Part shown: one piece after another, positions 1 through 5,685 of the stretch | Layout: every line of letters begins with the position of its first letter | Numbering within the stretch: position 1 is the first letter of the stretch | From: CAYTQK01 sp964439745 | GTDB taxonomy: Bacteria; Desulfobacterota; Desulfobacteria; Desulfobacterales; Desulfosudaceae | Direction of reading: 5' to 3' | NCBI GenBank assembly: GCA_964439745.1 | Contig: CAYTQK010000164.1 | Coordinates: forward strand, 1 to 7,543 | Length of the DNA stretch: 7,543 nt | Made by a program: the position numbers and the translations under genes | Notes under the pieces: generated by a model | What the model was told of the DNA's origin: nothing | Database searches by the model: none | What the model saw: the letters and a program-made list of their open reading frames with translations, nothing else

Positions 1-66
1 GTGGTCGGGTTGGGGCCGCTGCGGGGGAAAGCCGGTGGGGTGGCCGCGTGTTCAGCGGTCGGACCG

Positions 67-1026
67 TTATGGGGCGGTGAAGGCGGCATGGCGCTCCTCC
101 GTCGCGGCGATCATGGCCACAAAAGTGTCCTCCAGTTCCGGGGCCACTGGTTCGGCCGTTTCCATGATGACGCCATCGCCGCGGGCCCGGTCCATCAGGT
201 CGTCCATGGCCAGGCGGGGATCTTGGCCAAACAGGCTCAGCCGGACCCGGTCACCCAGGATGCGCACCTGTTCGGCGCCGACCTGTTTTTTCAGCCAGTC
301 GGCCAGGGCGGGCAGGTCCCGGCTGACCACGGCAAAGACGGTGCCGGGAAAACCGGCGGTGATGTCGGCGGCCGGGCCCGTGGCCAGGATTTCGCCCTTG
401 TGCATCAGGGCTGCCCGGTCGCACTTTTCCGCCTCGTCCATGTAGGGGGTGGATACCAGGATGGTGGTGCCGCCTTGCTGGAGCCGGCCCAGGATATCCC
501 AGAATTCCCGGCGGGAGACCGGGTCCACCCCGGTGGTGGGTTCGTCCAGGATGAGGACTTCCGGGGTGTGCACCAGGGCGCAGGCCAGGGCCAGTTTCTG
601 CTTCATGCCGCCGGAGAGCCGCCCGGCCCGTCGCTTGACAAACGGGCTCAGCCGGCTGAAGTCCAGCAGTTCGGAGGTGCGCTGCTGCCGTTCCGCCCGC
701 GGCACCTGGAAAAGGTCGGCGAAAAAACGCAGGTTTTCCCCCACGGTCAGGTCGGGGTAAAGGGAAAACCGCTGCGGCATATAGCCGATAATGCGGCGGA
801 TGCGGGCGGGATCTTCGGTGACGTCGATCTGCTGAAGCCGGCATTGCCCTCTGTCCGGGTCCATCAGCGAGGTCAGGATGCGGATCAGGGTAGTCTTGCC
901 GGCTCCGTCCGGCCCGATCAGCCCGAACATCTCGCCGGGGGCAATCGCCAGGCTGACACCGGCCAGGGCGGTGGTCTCACCGTAATATTTTTCCAGGTCC
1001 TGGATTTCTATGGCAGGTGCGGTCAT
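67..1026 (-). CDS. ABC transporter ATP-binding protein, YbhF-like (single nucleotide-binding domain)
   Basis: This is a cytoplasmic ATPase subunit that should power an efflux-type ABC transporter with the HlyD-like adaptor encoded just upstream. In the 319-residue product, Walker A (GPDGAGKT) is at residues 38-45, the Q-loop glutamine at Q85, the signature LSGGM at 137-141 and Walker B (VLILDEP) at 157-163 with catalytic E162. The usual H-loop histidine position reads STPYMDEAE, putting proline 194 where most ABC ATPases have His. I recall this variant from YbhF-like proteins, so it may be a family trait. The C-terminal 110 residues form the extra domain of this subfamily. E. coli YbhF joins two such ATPase domains in one chain of about 578 residues. 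Here the frame stops with TAA after one, so a second ATPase may be encoded beyond base 1. The start lies 68 bp after the adaptor stop and has only a weak purine-rich SD (AGAG), which suggests translation within a shared transcript. Substrate unknown. Confidence 0.9.
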   Translation of the reverse strand: MTAPAIEIQDLEKYYGETTALAGVSLAIAPGEMFGLIGPDGAGKTTLIRILTSLMDPDRGQCRLQQIDVTEDPARIRRIIGYMPQRFSLYPDLTVGENLRFFADLFQVPRAERQQRTSELLDFSRLSPFVKRRAGRLSGGMKQKLALACALVHTPEVLILDEPTTGVDPVSRREFWDILGRLQQGGTTILVSTPYMDEAEKCDRAALMHKGEILATGPAADITAGFPGTVFAVVSRDLPALADWLKKQVGAEQVRILGDRVRLSLFGQDPRLAMDDLMDRARGDGVIMETAEPVAPELEDTFVAMIAATEERHAAFTAP

Positions 1027-1059
1027 AGATGGTTATCTCTGAATGCCCGACTACCTCAT

Positions 1060-1089
1060 ATACGTCATTGCGAGGCCCGTCAGGGCCAA
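1060..1089. repeat. Remnant of a CTCGCAATGAC-type dispersed palindromic repeat
   Basis: The gap between the adaptor and ATPase genes contains GTCATTGCGAGG (CCTCGCAATGAC on the minus strand). I recognise this as the terminal signature of dispersed imperfect palindromes found in many bacterial genomes. It is followed by a short GGCCC-GTCA-GGGCC hairpin at 1074-1087. The long internal part and the second end (GCAATCTC-like) are absent, so this is at most a truncated copy. The assignment rests on memory of the motif, since there is only one copy in the window. Confidence 0.4.
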
Positions 1090-1094
1090 AGTCA

Positions 1095-2003
1095 TCATTT
1101 CACATAAACTTCGGCGGGCATGCCGATCTTAAGCACCTCCGGATTCTCCTCCAGCTCCACCTTGACGGCATAAACCAGCTCGGCCCGGGCGGTCTTGGTC
1201 TGCACATTCTTGGGGGTGAACTCGGCTTCCGGCGCTGTCCAGGCCACCCGCCCGGCCAGGGGACGGTCCAGGGCGTCCACCCGCACCGTTACCTTCTGGC
1301 CGGTGGCTACCTGTCCCAGGTCGGGTTCAGCCAGGTAGATGTTCAGCCAGAAGCGGTCCAGGTCGACGATCTTGTAGAGCCGGCCGCCGGTGGTGGCTAC
1401 TTCCCCGGCTTCCACGTATTTTTCCACTATCCGGCCGCCCAGGGGCGCTTTCACCCGGCCGTCGGCGATCTGGCGCTCCAGGACCCGGATCGAGGCCTGG
1501 GTCCGGGCGGACTGGGAGTCCAGGACGGACAGCTGGGCCCGGGCCCCGTCCAGCTTGTTTTTTTGTACGTTCAATTGCGTGGTCACATCGTCCAGCTGCT
1601 GCCGGGTGGCCGAGCCCCGCTGATGCAGTTCCTTGATCCGCTGGTACTGAGAGCGGGTGTTGGTCAGGGTATCCCGGGCTTCGGCAAGGGACGCTTCAGC
1701 CGCCCGGCGCCGGGCCTTGATTTCTTCCAGGCTGGCCTGGTGCTGCGCCCGCTGCAGCCGCAGGGTCTCCACGTCAATTTGTGCCAGAAGAGCGCCGGCC
1801 CGGACCATCTGGCCTTCTTCGCGGGTGAGTTTCAGTATTGTGCCGGTTGACAGGGCGCTGATATTCACTTCCCGGGCTTCCAGGGTGCCGGAGCCGAGAA
1901 AACCCGGCGATTGCCCGTTTTGACATCCCATGATCGCCAGGATGGTCAGAATCAGCCAAATGAGTACAATCCCGGTCGGCGGGGGGCAACGTCTGTTTTT
2001 CAT
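1095..2003 (-). CDS. HlyD-family periplasmic adaptor, predicted lipoprotein (YbhG-like)
   Basis: This is a membrane-fusion/adaptor subunit linking an inner-membrane ABC pump to the envelope. From the chosen start the product has 302 residues. It has a basic N-terminus (MKNRR), a hydrophobic segment at about 11-25, and an IMGC lipobox giving a lipidated Cys27. Next come a lipoyl-like half motif (about 46-78), a long coiled coil rich in Ala, Gln, Arg and Glu (about 79-182), the second lipoyl half (RVKAPLGGRIVEKYVEAGE, 183-201) and a beta-barrel domain to the end (...IGMPAEVYVK). The ATG at 2003 is preferred over an in-frame ATG at 2063 that overlaps the tetR stop as ATGA. It has a good SD (AGGAG at 2011-2015, 7-nt spacing) and places the signal sequence at the true N-terminus, whereas the longer form adds 20 polar residues before it. 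It is the second gene of the operon, 56 bp after the regulator. Confidence 0.9.
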   Translation of the reverse strand: MKNRRCPPPTGIVLIWLILTILAIMGCQNGQSPGFLGSGTLEAREVNISALSTGTILKLTREEGQMVRAGALLAQIDVETLRLQRAQHQASLEEIKARRRAAEASLAEARDTLTNTRSQYQRIKELHQRGSATRQQLDDVTTQLNVQKNKLDGARAQLSVLDSQSARTQASIRVLERQIADGRVKAPLGGRIVEKYVEAGEVATTGGRLYKIVDLDRFWLNIYLAEPDLGQVATGQKVTVRVDALDRPLAGRVAWTAPEAEFTPKNVQTKTARAELVYAVKVELEENPEVLKIGMPAEVYVK

Positions 2004-2010
2004 GTAAATT

Positions 2011-2017
2011 CTCCTGT
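2011..2017 (-). promoter_or_regulatory. Ribosome binding site deciding the adaptor start
   Basis: The minus strand reads ACAGGAG followed by seven bases and ATG at 2003. This site selects the ATG at 2003, which leads directly into a lipoprotein signal peptide, over the upstream in-frame ATG at 2063. Confidence 0.7.
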
Positions 2018-2059
2018 GGCGGCTATAGGCACCCAGACAGCCGGAGGCGGCCGCCCGGG

Positions 2060-2680
2060 TCATGGATCGGTCCGCGCAATGCCATGCAGAACCAGGTCCA
2101 CGATGGCGTTTTTTCGATCTTCAAGGAACTGCTTCTCGTCGGCCGGCTCTCCCCAGACATACACCAGCAAGGGCCGGGCCACGAAATAGAAGATGCACAT
2201 GCCGATGACGCTGATGGTGGTCTGCATGGGATCCACCGGCCGGATGCGGTTCTGCTGCACCGCTTTTTCGATAAAAGGGCCGATCAGCCGCGGCGGGGTC
2301 AGGCCGGTTTCCGCGAAGATCCGGTCGGCTACCCGCATCATGTGGGCGCCGCCTTCCATGATTTCCGAAACCATCAGCCGGGGCAGCTCGGGATTACGGG
2401 CCAAAAGGTCCATGTAGGCGTGGATAAAGCGGGTAAAGGCCGCTTCCGGATCGGTCTCCTCCTGAAAATCATGAAACAACTGTGAAAAAATGTTGGCAAA
2501 AAACCGGGCCAGCACCTCTTCATAAAGGTTTTCCTTGGAGCGGAAATAGTAGTGGAGCAGGGCCTGGTTGACTCCGGCCTTCCGCGCGATCTGCTGCATG
2601 CGGGCCCCCTTGAAGCCTTCCCAGGCAAAGACCGCCGTGGCCGCGTCAAGAATTTTCCGGGGCGTTTCAGCCTGTGTCAT
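2060..2680 (-). CDS. TetR/AcrR-family transcriptional regulator (CecR-like by context)
   Basis: This is a DNA-binding repressor, probably controlling its own efflux operon. The 206-residue product has the standard TetR length. The N-terminal DNA-binding domain (about 7-57) contains RKILDAATAVFAWEGFKGAR, then the helix-turn-helix MQQIARKAGVNQALLHYYF (28-46) and the typical SKENLYEEVL helix. The remainder is an alpha-helical ligand-binding/dimerisation domain with several aromatic and hydrophobic stretches (for example 150-170). It is the first gene of a minus-strand run followed by a HlyD adaptor and an ABC ATPase, the order of E. coli cecR-ybhG-ybhF. That supports a CecR-like role, though orthology is not shown. 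Its SD is weak (purine-rich AAAGAAA). The promoter at 2756-2783 is close to consensus and carries a palindrome at the predicted start site, consistent with autorepression. The inducing ligand is unknown. Confidence 0.92.
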   Translation of the reverse strand: MTQAETPRKILDAATAVFAWEGFKGARMQQIARKAGVNQALLHYYFRSKENLYEEVLARFFANIFSQLFHDFQEETDPEAAFTRFIHAYMDLLARNPELPRLMVSEIMEGGAHMMRVADRIFAETGLTPPRLIGPFIEKAVQQNRIRPVDPMQTTISVIGMCIFYFVARPLLVYVWGEPADEKQFLEDRKNAIVDLVLHGIARTDP

Positions 2681-2737
2681 GATTTTTTCTTTGTTTTTAA
2701 TAGGTCTGGTTTAAATAAATTTTCTGCTTTATGATTA

Positions 2738-2753
2738 AATTAACTGGTTAATT
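2738..2753. promoter_or_regulatory. Candidate TetR operator, 16-bp palindrome
   Basis: AATTAAC-TG-GTTAATT is a perfect inverted repeat with 7-bp arms and a 2-bp centre. Partial symmetry continues for 3 of the next 4 bases on each side. It begins 3 bp downstream of the -10 hexamer of the tetR promoter and covers the predicted transcription start near 2749, where a bound dimer would block polymerase. Length and symmetry suit TetR-family operators. Assignment to the adjacent regulator is inference. Confidence 0.65.
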
Positions 2754-2755
2754 AA

Positions 2756-2802
2756 ATTATACCCCAGGCAAAAGGGATGTCAACGGCTTTTTTTTGATTT
2801 TT
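2756..2802 (-). promoter_or_regulatory. Strong sigma70 promoter of the tetR-adaptor-ATPase operon
   Basis: On the minus strand there is a perfect TTGACA (2778-2783), a 16-bp spacer and a perfect TATAAT (2756-2761). Directly upstream is an A-rich tract (2788-2802, two A-runs) resembling an UP element. The predicted start is near 2749, giving a leader of about 69 nt, mostly A and T. Promoters this close to consensus are usually kept in check by a repressor, matching the palindrome at 2738-2753. Confidence 0.75.
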
Positions 2803-2858
2803 GTCCACTCCCCATAGAACCGGACATTCCCCCCGCCGGCAGGGCGCCTGACGGACTT

Positions 2859-2887
2859 TTTACCAAGCCGTCTTTTTATGGTATGAT
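2859..2887 (+). promoter_or_regulatory. Predicted promoter of the MoaE-like/DUF364 unit
   Basis: TTTACC (2859-2864), a 17-bp spacer and TATGAT (2882-2887) form a reasonable sigma70 promoter. An extended -10 dinucleotide (TG at 2879-2880) precedes the -10. The predicted start is near 2894, leaving a leader of about 40 nt that contains the SD AGGA at 2924-2927. The -35 lies about 75 bp from the divergent tetR -35. Confidence 0.55.
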
Positions 2888-2935
2888 TAAAAATTCGATT
2901 CCAATTTCATCACCCCGGAAGAAAGGAAAAGGCTC

Positions 2936-3301
2936 ATGGATTTACAGCGATTAATCGATCAGGTCAAGGTCCACGCCGACATCCGCCAGGCAGGCATGAT
3001 TCTGACCCATAACGGCATTGTGCGGGAAACCTCCTCGGACGGCACCACCCGGGTTTCCGGCCTGACCGTCAGCGTGGACCACGACAGGCTGGCCGATGCC
3101 GTGGCCCGGCACCGGCAGATGCCCGGTATCATCGATATCGTGGTGGAAATCGTCGAGGACCGGCCCCTGGCCGTGGGCGACGACATCATGGGCATGGTGG
3201 TGGCCGGCGATGTGCGCGACAACGTCTTTGCCGCCCTGCAGTCCCTGCTGGACGAGGTCAAGTCAATGGTCACCCGCAAAACCGAGACCCCGGCCGATTA
3301 A
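2936..3301 (+). CDS. MoaE-family protein (diverged molybdopterin synthase large-subunit homologue)
   Basis: The 121-residue product matches the general MoaE pattern. An N-terminal GIVRETSSDG segment (27-36) corresponds to the GTVR loop and is followed by RVSGL (39-43). Then come an Asp/Arg-rich helix, the DRPLAVGDDIMGMVVAGDVRDNVFAAL stretch in two parts (75-84 and 85-101), and LLDEVK (104-109). MoaE transfers sulfur to precursor Z with MoaD to make molybdopterin. Against recalled E. coli MoaE, R30, R94 and K109 sit at the R39, R104 and K119 positions. The His103 position is Val93, the second catalytic lysine lies one residue out of register, and the usual C-terminal WK-containing tail is missing. 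It may therefore be a paralogue with a changed role. I recall close homologues annotated 'MoaE' in Desulfovibrio-type genomes. The start has SD AGGA with 8-nt spacing. The DUF364 gene follows after 20 bp, so the two are probably cotranscribed. No moaD is nearby. Confidence 0.75.
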   Translation: MDLQRLIDQVKVHADIRQAGMILTHNGIVRETSSDGTTRVSGLTVSVDHDRLADAVARHRQMPGIIDIVVEIVEDRPLAVGDDIMGMVVAGDVRDNVFAALQSLLDEVKSMVTRKTETPAD

Positions 3302-3321
3302 AAAAAAGGAAGACCGGAATC

Positions 3322-4086
3322 ATGCGACTGAATCAGCGCCTGTTGGACCTGTTTGCCGACCAGGCCCGCGCAACCCGGGTCGAAGAGCTCTGCCTGGGTC
3401 TGGGTTACACGGCCGCGGCCACTTCCGACGGCGGGGTCGGCATTGCCTACACCTTTTTTCAGCACAAGTCCTCCTGCATGCCCCAGGCCGGGTATGAAAA
3501 TCCCGAGGGACAATCGGCCATCGGCCTGCTGGAAAATATTACCAGCGCGGATCCCCTCGCGCGCACCATGGCCCTGGCCGTCCTCAACGCCCTCAACGCC
3601 CGCCGCCTGGCCGAAATCACCGGCGGCCCGGACGCGGCGGCCGACAACCAGGACCTGCTGGAGCTGCTGGCCATCGGACCGGGCTCCCGGGTGGCCATGG
3701 TCGGGGCCATCAAGCCCCTCATCCGCCTGATCAAGGATCGGGGCGGCGAAGTGGCGGTGCGGGACGAGGGCAAGGGCATCGGCGCGCCGGACGATTTGCA
3801 GGACAAGCTGGCCGACTGGGCCGAGGTGCTCATCCTGACCTCCACCTCCATCCTCAACAACACCACCGAAAAAATTCTGGCCGCGGCCGACAGCCCGCGG
3901 CAGACCGTCCTGCTGGGCCCCAGCACCCCCCTGGTGCCGGAAGCCTTCGCGGACCTGCCGGTTGATTTTCTGGCCGGCACCCTGCCCCTGGACCGGGCCA
4001 ATACTTTCCGGGCGGTGCGCCACGGCCGGGGAACGCCGGTCATCCAGAAATTCGGCCGGAAAGTCCTGCTGCCTCTGAAAAAATGA
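3322..4086 (+). CDS. DUF4213/DUF364 family protein, putative metal-chelation protein
   Basis: The 254-residue product has the two-part layout of this family. The N-terminal DUF4213-like domain (about 5-95) includes VEELCLGLGYTAAAT and DPLARTMALAVLNALN (78-92). The C-terminal DUF364-like, Rossmann-type domain (about 112-245) has VAMVGAIKPLIRLIK (124-138), LILTSTSILNNTTEKIL (170-186, the family's Thr/Asn-rich motif) and LLGPSTPLVPEAF (197-209). No signal peptide or membrane segment is visible, so it should be cytoplasmic. The family is described as putative heavy-metal chelation, but no reaction is established to my knowledge. Two cysteines occur (C24, C52) and no CXXC motif, so any metal site would need other residues. 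An AGGAAG SD precedes the ATG by 9 nt. Pairing with a MoaE-like gene hints at molybdenum/tungsten or another metal-cofactor pathway. That is inference. Confidence 0.85.
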   Translation: MRLNQRLLDLFADQARATRVEELCLGLGYTAAATSDGGVGIAYTFFQHKSSCMPQAGYENPEGQSAIGLLENITSADPLARTMALAVLNALNARRLAEITGGPDAAADNQDLLELLAIGPGSRVAMVGAIKPLIRLIKDRGGEVAVRDEGKGIGAPDDLQDKLADWAEVLILTSTSILNNTTEKILAAADSPRQTVLLGPSTPLVPEAFADLPVDFLAGTLPLDRANTFRAVRHGRGTPVIQKFGRKVLLPLKK

Positions 4087-4119
4087 CTCCGTGGCCGGTA
4101 CGCAAATTTGGGGGAGCCG

Positions 4120-4154
4120 TGCCGCCCGTTATCAACCCGGCAGCGATTTTTTTT
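4120..4154 (+). terminator. Possible intrinsic terminator after the DUF364 gene
   Basis: TGCCG (4120-4124) can pair with CGGCA (4138-4142). An inner GTT-ATC-AAC mini-stem lies between them, and GCGA then eight Ts (4147-4154) follow. The stem is interrupted and the T-run starts four bases late, so strength is uncertain. It sits between the DUF364 stop and the phoH promoter, where a terminator is expected. Confidence 0.45.
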
Positions 4155-4172
4155 CATCCCTCTTTTTTCCGG

Positions 4173-4202
4173 ATGACGGCCTCCCTGGAATTGTGCTATA
4201 CT
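4173..4202 (+). promoter_or_regulatory. Predicted phoH promoter with extended -10
   Basis: ATGACG (4173-4178), an 18-bp spacer and TATACT (4197-4202) preceded by TGC form an extended -10 sigma70 promoter. The predicted start is near 4209, so the phoH leader is about 100 nt. Confidence 0.6.
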
Positions 4203-4215
4203 TTCCGCAATTCCA
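4186..4215. promoter_or_regulatory. Inverted repeat flanking the phoH -10 box, candidate operator
   Basis: TGGAATTG (4186-4193) and CAATTCCA (4208-4215) are perfect 8-bp inverted arms separated by 14 bp. The -10 hexamer lies between them and the second arm overlaps the predicted start site. The position suggests a regulator-binding site; the regulator is unknown. Confidence 0.45.
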
Positions 4216-4222
4216 AATGACC

Positions 4223-4302
4223 CCCGCCTGCTTTCAGCCCGAAGTGCCGGCGGGTTAGAATCGGGGCGAAGAACGGGGGACGCTCCGCGCAAAGCCGCCC
4301 CG
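4223..4302 (+). promoter_or_regulatory. Structured phoH 5' leader: two GC-rich hairpins
   Basis: Hairpin 1 pairs CCCGCC (4223-4228) with GGCGGG (4249-4254); an inner CTTT/GAAG pairing closes a six-base loop. Hairpin 2 pairs CGGGGCG (4262-4268) with CGCCCCG (4296-4302), a perfect 7-bp stem ending immediately before the phoH SD (AAGAAGG, 4304-4310). It does not match any riboswitch class I can identify. It could regulate translation or stability, or simply reflect GC-rich sequence. Confidence 0.4.
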
Positions 4303-4311
4303 GAAGAAGGG

Positions 4312-5640
4312 ATGATGCTGGGTACCAACAGCAAGAAAATCTTTGTCCTGGACACCAACGTCGTTCTCTATGACTACCGGGCGATCTATTCCTTCAAAGA
4401 CCACAACGTCGTTATTCCCATCACCCTGTTAGAAGAGATCGACCGCTTCAAGCGCGGCAACGAGACCATCAATTACAATGCCCGGGAATTTACCCGGGAA
4501 CTGGACGCCCTCATCGGCGACAGCCTCCTCCATGAAGGGGTGCGCCTGGACTCGGGCGGCTGCATCATGGTCAAGACCCGCATCACCCGGGACAGCTACA
4601 AGGAGTTTTTCTGGGAAGACAAGCCCGACCACCGCATCCTTTCCATCGCCCATGCCCTGGCCCAGAAATACGGGTTTGAACGGGTTGTCCTGGTGTCCAA
4701 GGACATCAACCTGCGCATGAAGTCCAAGAGTATCGGCATTCATGCCGAGGATTATGAAACCGGCAAGATCAAGAACATCGACGATCTCTATTCCGGTATG
4801 AACCTGATCGAGGGGGTGGATCACGACGTCATCAACCGCATCTTCAAGGAGAGCAGTGTGCCCCTGGCCGAAAGCGGCCTGGACCTGGACCCCCGGCCCA
4901 ACGAAAATTTCATCCTGCGCAACTCCAGCCAGAGCATCCTGACCACCTGCGTCAAGGAGACCGACAGTCTTCACCTGGTGGAAAAAAAGCGGGCCTACGG
5001 CATCACCCCCCGCAACGCCGAGCAGATTTTTTCCCTGAACGCCCTCATGGACCCGCGCATCTGCCTGGTGACGCTGTCCGGCAAGGCCGGCACCGGCAAG
5101 ACCCTCATGGCCCTGGCCGCTTCGCTCCAGGTGCGGCGCAAGTACAAACAGATCTTCCTGGCCCGGCCGGTCATTCCCCTGTCCAACCGGGACCTCGGCT
5201 ACCTGCCCGGCGACATCGAGGACAAGCTGGACCCCTACATGCAGCCCCTGTTCGACAATCTTTCGGTCATCCAGAACCAGTACCCCGAGGAGAGCACCGA
5301 GTACAAACGCATCAACGAGATGATCACCAAAAAGAAGCTGCTCATCACCGCCCTGGCCTATATCCGCGGCCGGACCCTGCCCAGCGTCTATTTTATCGTG
5401 GACGAGGCCCAGAACCTGACCCCCCACGAGGTCAAGACCATTATCACCCGGGCCGGCGAGGGCACCAAGATCGTCTTTACCGGCGATCCCTACCAGATCG
5501 ACACCCCCTACCTGGACTCCCGCAGCAACGGCCTGACCTTTCTTATCGACAAGATGAAGGGTCAGGACATGTACGCCCATATCACCATGGAAAAGGGCGA
5601 GCGCTCCCCGCTGGCCGAGATCGCGTCAAATCTTCTTTAA
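4312..5640 (+). CDS. PIN-domain/PhoH-family ATPase (PhoH2/YlaK-type)
   Basis: This cytoplasmic fusion joins an N-terminal PIN ribonuclease domain to a C-terminal PhoH P-loop ATPase; homologues such as mycobacterial PhoH2 act as RNA helicase/ribonucleases. In the 442 residues, the PIN domain (about 8-160) keeps the acidic set D14 (FVLDTN), E41/E42 (LLEEIDRFK), D106 (KPDHRIL) and D131 (VSKDINLRMK). The ATPase domain (about 230-442) has Walker A GKAGTGKT at 257-264, RPVIPLSNRDLGYLPGD (285-301), Walker B FIVDEAQN (361-368, D364/E365) and the GDPYQID sensor region (391-397). The length is usual for the family. Two adjacent ATGs (4312 and 4315) are possible starts. The SD AAGAAGG ends one base before the first, so 4315 (4-nt spacing) may be used and would shorten the protein by one residue. 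The gene is monocistronic by position, with its own promoter and a structured leader, and converges on hcp across a 45-bp gap. No antitoxin-like partner ORF precedes it. Confidence 0.93.
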   Translation: MMLGTNSKKIFVLDTNVVLYDYRAIYSFKDHNVVIPITLLEEIDRFKRGNETINYNAREFTRELDALIGDSLLHEGVRLDSGGCIMVKTRITRDSYKEFFWEDKPDHRILSIAHALAQKYGFERVVLVSKDINLRMKSKSIGIHAEDYETGKIKNIDDLYSGMNLIEGVDHDVINRIFKESSVPLAESGLDLDPRPNENFILRNSSQSILTTCVKETDSLHLVEKKRAYGITPRNAEQIFSLNALMDPRICLVTLSGKAGTGKTLMALAASLQVRRKYKQIFLARPVIPLSNRDLGYLPGDIEDKLDPYMQPLFDNLSVIQNQYPEESTEYKRINEMITKKKLLITALAYIRGRTLPSVYFIVDEAQNLTPHEVKTIITRAGEGTKIVFTGDPYQIDTPYLDSRSNGLTFLIDKMKGQDMYAHITMEKGERSPLAEIASNLL

Positions 5641-5685
5641 GCGCGAATGCGCCCCGGAGAACGCCGCCCCTGGGCAGGCACCTCA

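Noticed and set aside
1..66. Start of the next operon gene left of the ATPase
   Set aside because: Two minus-strand frames stay open to the edge, but no ATG, GTG or TTG start or SD is present, so no gene can be supported.
1..1107. Long plus-strand ORF of 368 codons opposite the ABC ATPase
   Set aside because: It is antisense to a gene with all ABC motifs. The translation is Gly/Gln/His-rich with no recognisable domain, typical of shadow frames opposite GC-rich coding sequence.
2061..2063. Alternative adaptor start giving an ATGA overlap with the tetR stop
   Set aside because: It would put about 20 polar residues before the signal peptide. The ATG at 2003 has a good SD and leads directly into a lipoprotein signal.
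4173..4262. Tiny ORFs (15 and 13 codons) upstream of phoH, considered as an antitoxin or leader peptide
   Set aside because: Neither has an SD. The first ATG overlaps the predicted -35, and both are far shorter than known PhoH-linked antitoxins.
3298..4358. Minus-strand ORFs opposite the DUF364 gene
   Set aside because: The plus strand carries family motifs, an SD and operon spacing; the minus-strand products show no domain and poor composition.
4429..5580. Minus-strand ORF of 383 codons opposite phoH
   Set aside because: It lies wholly inside phoH on the other strand, is Val/Gly/Asp/Leu-rich without motifs, and arises from the codon bias of the real gene.
5641..5685. Possible bidirectional terminator between convergent phoH and hcp
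   Set aside because: Only a 4-bp GCGC-GAAT-GCGC hairpin is visible, with no T-run on either strand.
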